In this document: positions 1 through 6,597 of the stretch, in pieces
Position numbering within the stretch: position 1 is the first letter of the stretch
Layout of the letters: each line of letters begins with the position of its first letter
Assembly (NCBI GenBank): GCA_025359585.1
Contig: JANYFX010000203.1
Span: 1 to 10,678, forward strand
Direction: 5' to 3'
Source of the DNA: Rhizobacter sp.
GTDB lineage: Bacteria > Pseudomonadota > Gammaproteobacteria > Burkholderiales > Burkholderiaceae_C
DNA: 10,678 bases
Position numbers and translations under genes: made by a program
The notes under the pieces: model-generated
What the model was told of the DNA's origin: nothing
The model's database searches: none
What the model saw: only the letters and a program-made list of their open reading frames with translations

Positions 1-1635
1 GAAGCCGATCGAGTAGGCGAAGTCGTCGTGTTTGCGGTAGGCCTCGGCGCCTTTGAGCATCTCGCTCGGCTGCTCGGTCCACGCCAGCTTCCAGCCCGCG
101 CGCTCGAGCCCGGCGAGCGGCGCGCCGGGGCCGTGCGTGTCCAGGCGCTGGCGCAGGAAAGCCGCCCAGTCGTGCGGCTGCACGCGGTTCAGCTCGGCCA
201 CCACGGTGTCGAAGGTGTAGGTCAGCGGCTCGATGCGGCCCGGTTCGGTGCCGAAGAAGTTGCGTGCGAAATCGTCGAGCGAGCGGCTGCCGCGCGAGAG
301 CTCGCGGATCAGCATGTCGGCTTCGAGCCAGACCAGCGACATCTCGGCGTAGTAGTCGTTGCCACGCTGCCAGTCGCGCCAGTCGCCCTGGTCTTTCGTC
401 GCTTCGACGATGCGCTCGTGGTTGGTGTCTTGCAGGTTGCGCCAGCGGCGGCCGGCCTGTGCGTCGAGCTCGGCGGCGTGCATCGCGAAGGTGTCGCGGG
501 TTTCGACCGCGCTGCGCAAACCCGAGCGCGCTGCCAGCACCTCGCCCCAGTACTGGGTCTGGCCTTCGTACATCCACAGCAGGCTGTCCTGCATCGGCGT
601 GTTGAAGTTCGCGGTCAGCAGATCGGCCGGGCGGCGGAACTTGCCGTTCCACGAGTGCGTGTATTCGTGCGGCAGCAGGTCGCGCGCGCCGGCGCGTTTG
701 GCCCATTCGCTGAAGTAGTCCGCCGAGACGCCGTTCTCGCTCGACTCATGGTGTTCCAGGCCGATGCCGCTGAACTCTTCGCTGAGCGAAAGAAGGAAGT
801 CGTAGTGCGCGTAGTGGCGTGCGCCGAACAGGCGGTCGGCCTGCGTCACCATGGCCCGGTGCGCGGCCAGGTGCTCGGGCTTCATGTCGAGATCGCTCGC
901 CTGGTCGGCCATCAGATTCAGGAACACCGCGGAGCGGCCGGCGGCCGGGCCTTCGGGGTCGAGATCCACGCGCTTCATGTTCAGGCCGGCGAACACCGGT
1001 GAGTCGACGAGCTTCTCGACGCTCACGGCCTTGTAGGCGATCAGCGCGCCGGTCTTGCGGGCGACCTCGAGGGCAGTGCCGTGGCTCCAGCCCTCGGGCA
1101 AGCGCACGGTGGCCTGGACGCCAATGGCCGTGGCCGCAAACCCGGCCGGGTACAGCAGCACCGAGCGCCATTGCAGGCCGAGCATCTCGCGCGTCATCAC
1201 GAGACGGCCATCGTCGCGGTTGTGAGGCGAAAGAAACTGGAACTCGAGCTCGATCTGGCTCGCACCGGGCGGCACGTCGAGGTGAAACGCGTACACGTCG
1301 AGCGGGTCACGCCGCCATGCCAGCGGCTGGCCAGCGGCACTGATCTTCAGGCCTGCGAACTGGCCAATCGGGCCGTTGGGCGCGTGCTCGCCAGGCAGCC
1401 ACTGCGGGTACAGCAAGGTCAGCGGGCCCGGCTTGACCGGCACGTTCTCCTTCACGCGGAAGATCTTGTGGTCGAGGTCGGTGGCGTCGACCTGCAGGCT
1501 GAGGGTGCCGGGGTAGGTGGTGCTGCCGATGGGCGGAACGGTTCTTGGCGTCTGCGGCACGTTCTGCGCGGTGGCGCAGGCGGTGAACAACGCGAACGCC
1601 AGCGCGGTGGCGCCGGCGATTGCGGGAAGTTTCAT
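1..1635 (-). CDS. M61-family zinc metallopeptidase (glycyl aminopeptidase type), exported; C-terminus cut by window edge
   Basis: This is a partial gene; 545 codons are visible and it continues past the left edge. The family hydrolyses peptides with a single zinc ion, typically as an exported aminopeptidase. The zinc motif HEYTH is at residues 323-327, followed by SWN as usual in M61. The third ligand is probably Glu357 in WMYEGQ, and the family motif GLEHHES lies about 30 residues before HEYTH. The N-terminus MKLPAIAGATALAFALFTAC is a signal peptide. It could be cleaved at a lipobox-like FTAC or just after as ATA|Q, so lipoprotein or soluble periplasmic enzyme are both possible. The visible part ends at YSIGF, which looks like the first strand and carboxylate loop of the PDZ domain that M61 proteins carry, so roughly the last 80-100 residues are missing here. 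It is divergent from the biotin-carrier/carboxyltransferase gene. No clear ribosome binding site precedes the chosen ATG, but the signal peptide supports it. Confidence 0.92.
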   Translation of the reverse strand, partial: MKLPAIAGATALAFALFTACATAQNVPQTPRTVPPIGSTTYPGTLSLQVDATDLDHKIFRVKENVPVKPGPLTLLYPQWLPGEHAPNGPIGQFAGLKISAAGQPLAWRRDPLDVYAFHLDVPPGASQIELEFQFLSPHNRDDGRLVMTREMLGLQWRSVLLYPAGFAATAIGVQATVRLPEGWSHGTALEVARKTGALIAYKAVSVEKLVDSPVFAGLNMKRVDLDPEGPAAGRSAVFLNLMADQASDLDMKPEHLAAHRAMVTQADRLFGARHYAHYDFLLSLSEEFSGIGLEHHESSENGVSADYFSEWAKRAGARDLLPHEYTHSWNGKFRRPADLLTANFNTPMQDSLLWMYEGQTQYWGEVLAARSGLRSAVETRDTFAMHAAELDAQAGRRWRNLQDTNHERIVEATKDQGDWRDWQRGNDYYAEMSLVWLEADMLIRELSRGSRSLDDFARNFFGTEPGRIEPLTYTFDTVVAELNRVQPHDWAAFLRQRLDTHGPGAPLAGLERAGWKLAWTEQPSEMLKGAEAYRKHDDFAYSIGF

Positions 1636-1749
1636 GAAGGGTGATCAGAAATTTCGAAGTCGCGACGATAACGTGTCGCCGCGCGCGCTGCAGGTGGTGA
1701 CGCGCATGTGTCAGCGCTCTGGCAGTCAGCAACGCTACAGTTTGTGAAC

Positions 1750-1754
1750 AGGAG
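1750..1754 (+). promoter_or_regulatory. Ribosome binding site of the carboxyltransferase fusion gene
   Basis: AGGAG lies nine bases before the ATG and is the only good Shine-Dalgarno match near the biotin domain. It fixes the start at the methionine that directly precedes the domain. Confidence 0.7.
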
Positions 1755-1763
1755 ACGCAGCGA

Positions 1764-3596
1764 ATGCAGCAGAACGACAAGATCCACGCGCCCATGGCCT
1801 GCACCGTCGTCGAGGTGATGGTGGTTGCAGGCCAGGCCGTTCAGGCCGGGCAGACGCTGCTGATTCTCGAAGCCATGAAGATGGAGCACGAGATCCGCGC
1901 CGCGGCCGATGGCACGGTGCAGTTGGTGCACGCACGCGCCGGTGAGCTGGTGGCCGAAGGTGATCTTCTGCTCCAGCTCGGTGCTGCCGCCGCCCATGCC
2001 ACACCGGGGCTTGCCACCGCACCTGCGGCCGCTGCCGAAGCAGGGCCGATACTGCGCGACGATCTGCAAGAGGCGCTGGAGCGCCACGCCCTCACGCTCG
2101 ACGCTGCCCGGCCTGAAGCCGTGGCCAAGCGCCACGCGCTCGGCCTGCGCACCGCGCGTGAGAACGTGGGCGATCTCGTCGATGCCGGCAGCTTCATCGA
2201 GTACGGCGCGCTGGCGTATGCCGCACAACTCAGCCGCCGCACGCTCGACGATCTGGTGAAGAACACACCGGCCGACGGCATGGTCACCGGCATCGGCAGC
2301 GTCAACGGCGGGCTGTTCGGCGCAGAGGTGTCACGCTGCGTCGTGATGGCCTACGACGCGACCGTGCTGGCGGGCACACAAGGCCAGCGCAACCACGCCA
2401 AGACCGACCGCCTGCTCGGCGTGGCGTTGCAGCAGAAGCTGCCGGTCGTGCTGTTCGCTGAAGGCGGCGGCGGCCGGCCGGGCGACACCGACAGCACCGT
2501 GGTCGCCGGCCTGCACGTTCCCAGCTTCGCGAGCTACGCGCGCCTGAGCGGGCAGGTGCCGGTGGTCGGCATCGTGGCGGGGCGCTGCTTCGCGGGCAAC
2601 GCCGCCTTGCTCGGCTGCAGCGACGTGATCATCGCGACCAAGGGCAGCAACATCGGCCTGGGCGGGCCGGCGAGGGTCGAGGGCGGTGGGCTCGGTGTCT
2701 TCAAGCCCGAGCAGATCGGGCCGAGCGATGTGCAGTCACGCAACGGCGTGATCGACGTGCTGGTGGACGACGAAGCGCAGGCGGTCGCTGCCGCGAAGCA
2801 GTACCTCTCCTACTTTCAGGGGCGAGTGGCGCAATGGTCTGCGGCCGATCCGGCGGCGCTGCGCAGTGTGCTGCCCGAGAACCGTGTGCGCGCTTACGAC
2901 ATGCGCGAGGTGATGCGGCTCGTGGCCGACACCGGCTCGCTGCTGGAGTTGCGGGCCGGCTTCGGCGCTGGCATCTTCACTGCGCTGGCGCGGGTCGAAG
3001 GCCGCCCGGTCGGCCTGCTTGCCAGCAACCCGACCCACCTGGGTGGCGCGATCGACGCCGATGCCGCCGACAAGGCCGCACGTTTCATGCAGCTGTGCAA
3101 CACGCATGGCCTGCCGCTCGTCTCGCTGGTGGACACGCCCGGCTTCATGGTCGGCCCCGAGGTCGAAGCGCAGGCCCAGGTGCGGCACGTGAGCCGTTTG
3201 TTCGTGGCGGCGGCGCATCTGCGGGTGCCCTTCCTGGCCGTCGTCCTGCGCAAAGGCTATGGCCTGGGCGCGATGGCGATGGCCGGAGGCGGTTTTCACG
3301 AGCCGGTGTTCACCGTGGCCTGGCCCAGCGGCGAGTTCGGTGCAATGGGGCTGGAGGGTGCCGTGCGGCTGGGATACCGCAAGGAGCTGGAAGCCGTGCC
3401 CGAAGGGCCGGCGCGCGACGCGCTGTACACGAAGCATGTGGACGAGCAGTACGCCAAGGGCAAGGCGATCAACGTGGCTTCGGGGCTGGAGATCGACGCG
3501 GTGATCGACCCGGCAAAAACCCGCGAGTGGCTGTCTGCGGGGCTGGCATCGGCCCAGGTCGGCGCGAAGCGCAGCGGTGGTATCGACCCCTGGTAG
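1764..3596 (+). CDS. Biotin-carrier/carboxyltransferase fusion subunit of an acyl-CoA carboxylase
   Basis: The product should carry biotin and transfer its carboxyl group to an acyl-CoA (acetyl-, propionyl- or longer-chain), in the cytoplasm. Residues 1-73 form a biotinyl domain with the attachment motif EAMKM at 36-40 (Lys39 modified). A 20-residue Ala/Pro-rich linker follows. Residues from about 90 to the end are a carboxyltransferase of the propionyl-CoA carboxylase beta type. Its N-terminal half has the glycine-rich GGGGRPGD (234-241); the C-terminal half has DTPGF (457-461) and RKGYG (496-500). The biotin-carboxylase subunit needed to load biotin with CO2 is absent from both sides, so it must be encoded elsewhere. 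The order carrier-then-transferase equals a single-chain acyl-CoA carboxylase lacking its first domain. The start is supported by AGGAG nine bases upstream. The substrate cannot be read from the sequence. Its end faces the small orphan gene with 12 bases between stop codons. Confidence 0.93.
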   Translation: MQQNDKIHAPMACTVVEVMVVAGQAVQAGQTLLILEAMKMEHEIRAAADGTVQLVHARAGELVAEGDLLLQLGAAAAHATPGLATAPAAAAEAGPILRDDLQEALERHALTLDAARPEAVAKRHALGLRTARENVGDLVDAGSFIEYGALAYAAQLSRRTLDDLVKNTPADGMVTGIGSVNGGLFGAEVSRCVVMAYDATVLAGTQGQRNHAKTDRLLGVALQQKLPVVLFAEGGGGRPGDTDSTVVAGLHVPSFASYARLSGQVPVVGIVAGRCFAGNAALLGCSDVIIATKGSNIGLGGPARVEGGGLGVFKPEQIGPSDVQSRNGVIDVLVDDEAQAVAAAKQYLSYFQGRVAQWSAADPAALRSVLPENRVRAYDMREVMRLVADTGSLLELRAGFGAGIFTALARVEGRPVGLLASNPTHLGGAIDADAADKAARFMQLCNTHGLPLVSLVDTPGFMVGPEVEAQAQVRHVSRLFVAAAHLRVPFLAVVLRKGYGLGAMAMAGGGFHEPVFTVAWPSGEFGAMGLEGAVRLGYRKELEAVPEGPARDALYTKHVDEQYAKGKAINVASGLEIDAVIDPAKTREWLSAGLASAQVGAKRSGGIDPW

Positions 3597-3608
3597 GGCC
3601 GGTGCCGT

Positions 3609-3812
3609 TCAGCGCAGTTCGATGAAGTTGCTGACCGGCGCTTCGGGCCAGTTGCGCGCCTGCAGGGCAGGGTGCGCCGCTTCGTAACCCAGCGCGGCGA
3701 AGTCGGTGGCTTCGGTCTCGACCGCCGGCGTCTGCGGTTTGGCGCGCGAGGCAGGCGAGCCTGCGAGGCACCAACGCCGCACGTCTTCAACCCAGTCTGC
3801 ATCGTTTGCCAT
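3609..3812 (-). CDS. 67-residue conserved-looking hypothetical protein
   Basis: I do not recognise this protein. It is 67 residues, starts MANDADWVEDVRRWCLAG and ends NFIELR. It has no signal peptide and no membrane segment. A Trp-containing helix at the N-terminus (DWVEDVRRW) leads into a Pro/Thr/Glu-rich middle (residues 24-38), then a short aromatic and acidic tail with a second Trp (ARNWPEAP). Support for it being real: AGGGAG sits seven bases before the ATG, it fills a gap that holds no other gene on either strand, and its composition is protein-like rather than the Arg/Ala runs of shadow frames. A longer reading to an upstream ATG at 3905 is possible, but that extension is His-rich and has no ribosome binding site. 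It is convergent with the carboxyltransferase gene and divergent from the CorA-like gene. Function unknown. Confidence 0.65.
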   Translation of the reverse strand: MANDADWVEDVRRWCLAGSPASRAKPQTPAVETEATDFAALGYEAAHPALQARNWPEAPVSNFIELR

Positions 3813-3819
3813 GACACGA

Positions 3820-3825
3820 CTCCCT
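3820..3825 (-). promoter_or_regulatory. Ribosome binding site deciding the start of the 67-residue gene
   Basis: AGGGAG on the minus strand, seven bases before ATG at 3812. It favours this ATG over the in-frame ATG at 3905, which has nothing comparable. Confidence 0.6.
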
Positions 3826-3918
3826 TGCGGTGCCCGGAGCACTGCGACATGCAAACTCCGATGCAGTGAATGGTGCGCGTCGATCCGCGTTACCGCCATC
3901 GCCAAAACAGGGGATTCG

Positions 3919-3948
3919 TTGTAAGAGTTCGCCTACTCGTGGTGTAAG
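3919..3948 (+). promoter_or_regulatory. Possible sigma70-type promoter upstream of the CorA-like gene
   Basis: TTGTAA and TGTAAG lie 18 bases apart, each matching four of six consensus positions, in the most AT-rich part of the 189-base divergent gap between the orphan gene and the CorA-like gene. It would give a leader of roughly 50 bases. This competes with the leaderless arrangement suggested by TACACT further downstream; both are read by eye only. Confidence 0.25.
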
Positions 3949-3988
3949 GCATGCTTTCAGGAGCCGCCGCAAGCGCGCGCCGGATGCC

Positions 3989-3994
3989 TACACT
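3989..3994 (+). promoter_or_regulatory. Candidate -10 element for leaderless start of the CorA-like gene
   Basis: TACACT (four of six to the TATAAT consensus) ends seven bases before the ATG at 4002, the distance expected between a -10 box and the first transcribed base. The ATG has no Shine-Dalgarno sequence. No convincing -35 box stands at 16-18 bases upstream, so this remains tentative. Confidence 0.3.
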
Positions 3995-4001
3995 TCGGGG
4001 C

Positions 4002-5723
4002 ATGACGCGCACGCTCACAGACACCGCTGCCGCCGACCACGCCGCGGCTTTCGAAGCCGCCGCAGGCCCGACCGTGAAACACCTGCGCCAGGTGCTGCTG
4101 TGGCCGCTGCGCTTGATGCCCGCGCCCGGCCCGTCGGGTGCCAGCCACCGCACGCCGTGGCAGGTGCTGCGCGAGCTGGGCGACGCTTCGCCGTGGCGCG
4201 AGGTCGTGGACGAATTCACGGGCGACAAGGCGAGTTTTCACGAGCGCCACTACAACGAGTTCGTCACCTTCCTGCCGTATGTGCAGCGCTTTCTCTACGG
4301 TGACGGCCGCGCGCGGCGCGGCGCCGGCGGGCGCGATGCCGATGCGCCGATGCGCGTCTTCCGTCGCCACGACGTGCACCGCGTGCGTGTCGTGGCCCGC
4401 CCCGGCGACGCGCCGGTCACGCTCGACATCGTGCATGTCGACCTGTACTTCTTCTACGACGTCGACGTGGTGTTGCTCAACGTCGAGGTGGCCGCCAAGG
4501 ACCTGTCGCTCGCGCAGGCGCAGGAGCAGCTCTACCGCTTCGGTCGTGGTTACCCGGCGGGCTGGGACGCGAACGGCCAGGCGCTGCACACGATGGCCAG
4601 CGTCGAGTGGCTCGGCGCCTCGGGCGAGGTGCTCGCCAGTTCCGACGCGCAGCAGCGCGATGCTTTTCTCGCTCACGTGGCCGAGCACCGCGCGCCGCGC
4701 ATCGCGGCGCACTGGGCCTTCATGCTCAAGCCACTCGTCACCGACCACTCCGACGAGCCCGGCGCGCTGCGCTATCGCCAGATCGAGTACTACCGCATGC
4801 CGCTGATGGGCTACCTCGCGCTCGACGACCCGCGCGCGCTGAGCCGCAACGACTTCATCCGCCTCGGGCTCGTCACCGGCGCCGGTGGCGGCGACAACGC
4901 CGGCCTGCACGACGGCAGCGCCTTGCCGTATGCCGCAGACCACCTCGCCGACTTCGAGCAGCGTTTTTGTTATGACCGTTTCTGGGCCAACGCCGGTGCC
5001 GCGCCCAACACGCGCTACCTGTGCAGCGGTCATGCACTCATCGTCGTCGGCGACGCGCGCGCCGAGTACTACGGCTGCCGCGACCGGGGCGTGCTGGCGC
5101 AGTTCAGGCACCAGCACTTTTTGCTTTTCATGATCGCGCACTTCCAGAAAGCGGCGCTGCTGATGTCGTCCGACCGGCTGGTCGAAGCGCTGAAGGGGCT
5201 GGACGTGGGCGACGCGGCCAGCGTGCGGCGCTTCAAGCGCCTGATCCGCAGCAGCTTCGAAGGCTTCTTGCGCTTCACACACCGCTACTGGTTCCACGAG
5301 GTGTCGGAGCAGGCGCAGGTGCGCGCGCTGTTCCACCTGTGCTCGCAGCACCTCGGCCTGGACCCGCTGTACGACGAGGTCAAGGAGCGTGTGGCCGACA
5401 TGAACGGCTACCTCGACGCCGACAGCCTGCGCCGCCAGGCCAACACCGTGGTGCGGCTGACCGTGGTCACGATCCTCGGCCTGATCGGCACCGTGACCAC
5501 CGGCTTCCTCGGCATGAACCTGCTCGCCGAGGCCGAGGCCAGCATGACGCGCAAGCTGGTCGTCTTCGGCATCGTGTTCGTCGTCACCACGGTGCTCACG
5601 TTCTACACGATGGCCAAGTCCAAGGGCTTGTCGGATTTTCTGGATGCGCTCTCCGACGAGCGGCTGTCGGTGTGGATGAAACTCAAGGCGCTGGCCGGCG
5701 TGTGGCGGCGCAGCAGCGAATGA
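4002..5723 (+). CDS. CorA-like two-helix inner-membrane protein with a ~480-residue N-terminal region
   Basis: 573 residues from the chosen start. The C-terminus has the CorA layout: a first hydrophobic helix (about 485-510) ending in the signature Gly-Met-Asn (504-506, context FLGMNLL), a short loop with acidic residues, a second helix (about 519-540), and a charged cytoplasmic tail. In CorA this makes a pentameric Mg2+/Co2+ channel; transport here is inferred from those features alone. Typical CorA proteins are near 320 residues. The much longer N-terminal region is not one I can assign to a named domain. It is soluble, rich in aromatic and charged residues, and holds notable stretches such as FFYDVDVVLL, YRQIEYYRMPLMGYLALDD and RFTHRYWFHEVSEQAQ; its last part may be the helical stalk of CorA. 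Start: ATG at 3951 and 3984 are also in frame, but neither has a ribosome binding site; 4002 fits the TACACT element. The gene leads a three-gene rightward cluster, and the next gene begins within 25 bases. Confidence 0.8.
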   Translation: MTRTLTDTAAADHAAAFEAAAGPTVKHLRQVLLWPLRLMPAPGPSGASHRTPWQVLRELGDASPWREVVDEFTGDKASFHERHYNEFVTFLPYVQRFLYGDGRARRGAGGRDADAPMRVFRRHDVHRVRVVARPGDAPVTLDIVHVDLYFFYDVDVVLLNVEVAAKDLSLAQAQEQLYRFGRGYPAGWDANGQALHTMASVEWLGASGEVLASSDAQQRDAFLAHVAEHRAPRIAAHWAFMLKPLVTDHSDEPGALRYRQIEYYRMPLMGYLALDDPRALSRNDFIRLGLVTGAGGGDNAGLHDGSALPYAADHLADFEQRFCYDRFWANAGAAPNTRYLCSGHALIVVGDARAEYYGCRDRGVLAQFRHQHFLLFMIAHFQKAALLMSSDRLVEALKGLDVGDAASVRRFKRLIRSSFEGFLRFTHRYWFHEVSEQAQVRALFHLCSQHLGLDPLYDEVKERVADMNGYLDADSLRRQANTVVRLTVVTILGLIGTVTTGFLGMNLLAEAEASMTRKLVVFGIVFVVTTVLTFYTMAKSKGLSDFLDALSDERLSVWMKLKALAGVWRRSSE

Positions 5724-5732
5724 GCATCGATC

Positions 5733-5738
5733 GAGGAG
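5733..5738 (+). promoter_or_regulatory. Ribosome binding site deciding a GTG start for the DUF72 gene
   Basis: GAGGAG stands eight bases before GTG at 5747. The in-frame ATG at 5720, which overlaps the preceding stop codon as ATGA, has no such motif upstream. The GTG is therefore the better start, although coupling through the ATGA overlap cannot be excluded. Confidence 0.6.
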
Positions 5739-5746
5739 CACAAGGC

Positions 5747-6547
5747 GTGACCCAGGAAAACCGCATTCGTGTCGGCATCGGCGGCTGGACCTTCGAGCCG
5801 TGGCGCAGCAACTTCTACCCCGGCGGTCTGGCGCACCACCGCGAGCTCGAATACGCGAGCCGCCAGCTGAGCGCGATCGAAGTCAACGGCACCTACTACT
5901 CCTCGCAAAAACCGGCCAGCTTCAGGAAGTGGTTCGACGAAACGCCAGAGGATTTCATGTTCTCGCTCAAGGCAATCCGCTATGCGACCAACCGGAGGGT
6001 GCTCGCCGAAGCGGGCGATTCGGTCTCGCGCTTCATCGAGAGCGGCATCGCAGAACTGCGCCACAAGCTCGGGCCGATCGTCTGGCAGTTCGCTCCGACC
6101 AAACGTTTCGAGCCGGCCGACTTCGAGGCTTTTCTGAAGCTGTTGCCAGGCAGCATCGACGGTCTGCCGCTGCGCCATGTGCTCGACGTTCGCCATGAGA
6201 GCTTCAAGAGCGCCGCGTACCTTGCGCTGGCCCGAAAGTACCGGTGCGCGACCGTGTTCACCGACTCCGACGATTACCCGTCGTTCGCCGATCTCACGGG
6301 TGACTTCCTGTACGCGCGGCTGATGCGCACCGAGCCGACCCACGCGGCCGGCGTGGAGCCGCGTGTGCTCGACGCGCTGGCCTTGTGCGCGACCCGGTGG
6401 CGTGATGGCGGCGAGCCCGATGGCCTGCCGCGCATCGAGCCCGTCGCGGCCCGTGCCGCGCCGCGCGACGTGTTCCTGTATTTCATCAGCGGCGCGAAAG
6501 AGAAGGCACCGGCTGCAGCCATGGCCTTGTTGCAGCGCCTCGGCTGA
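5747..6547 (+). CDS. DUF72 (YecE-like) family protein
   Basis: 266 residues, the usual length for DUF72, a family predicted to fold as a TIM barrel and whose biochemical role is not established. Family marks seen: VGIGGWTFEPW near residue 9 (the usual form is a Gly-Trp motif early in the chain), FYPGGL, then the acidic EVNGTYYSS from residue 45, where other members have E-N-x-F/Y-Y. FSLKAIRYATNRR, GPIVWQF, the mid-protein VLDVRHESF and the late DFLYARLMR also match the family pattern. There is no signal peptide or membrane segment, so it is cytoplasmic. It follows the CorA-like gene by 23 bases and is probably co-transcribed with it. Starting at ATG 5720 would add nine residues (MSIDRGAQG) that do not look like the family. 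Confidence 0.88.
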   Translation: MTQENRIRVGIGGWTFEPWRSNFYPGGLAHHRELEYASRQLSAIEVNGTYYSSQKPASFRKWFDETPEDFMFSLKAIRYATNRRVLAEAGDSVSRFIESGIAELRHKLGPIVWQFAPTKRFEPADFEAFLKLLPGSIDGLPLRHVLDVRHESFKSAAYLALARKYRCATVFTDSDDYPSFADLTGDFLYARLMRTEPTHAAGVEPRVLDALALCATRWRDGGEPDGLPRIEPVAARAAPRDVFLYFISGAKEKAPAAAMALLQRLG

Positions 6548-6597
6548 AGCCGGCGCTCCGTGCCAGACTCCGTCCTCGCTCCGCGCAACTTTTTGCC

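Noticed and set aside
28..1002. 324-codon open frame on the plus strand within the peptidase gene
   Set aside because: It is antisense to the M61 catalytic motifs on the minus strand and shows no recognisable domain.
1736..1741. TACAGT as a -10 box for the carboxyltransferase gene
   Set aside because: No -35-like hexamer lies at 16-18 bases upstream, and the match is only four of six, so it was not called as a feature.
3957..5741. 594-codon open frame on the minus strand opposite the CorA-like gene
   Set aside because: It lies exactly antisense to a gene with clear domain features. Its translation is rich in Val, His, Arg and Gln with no domain or motif, as expected of the shadow frame of a GC-rich gene.
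6541..6552. Hairpin CGGCT-GA-AGCCG after the DUF72 gene as a terminator
   Set aside because: The loop has only two bases, the stem is five pairs and no T-run follows, so it would not terminate transcription.
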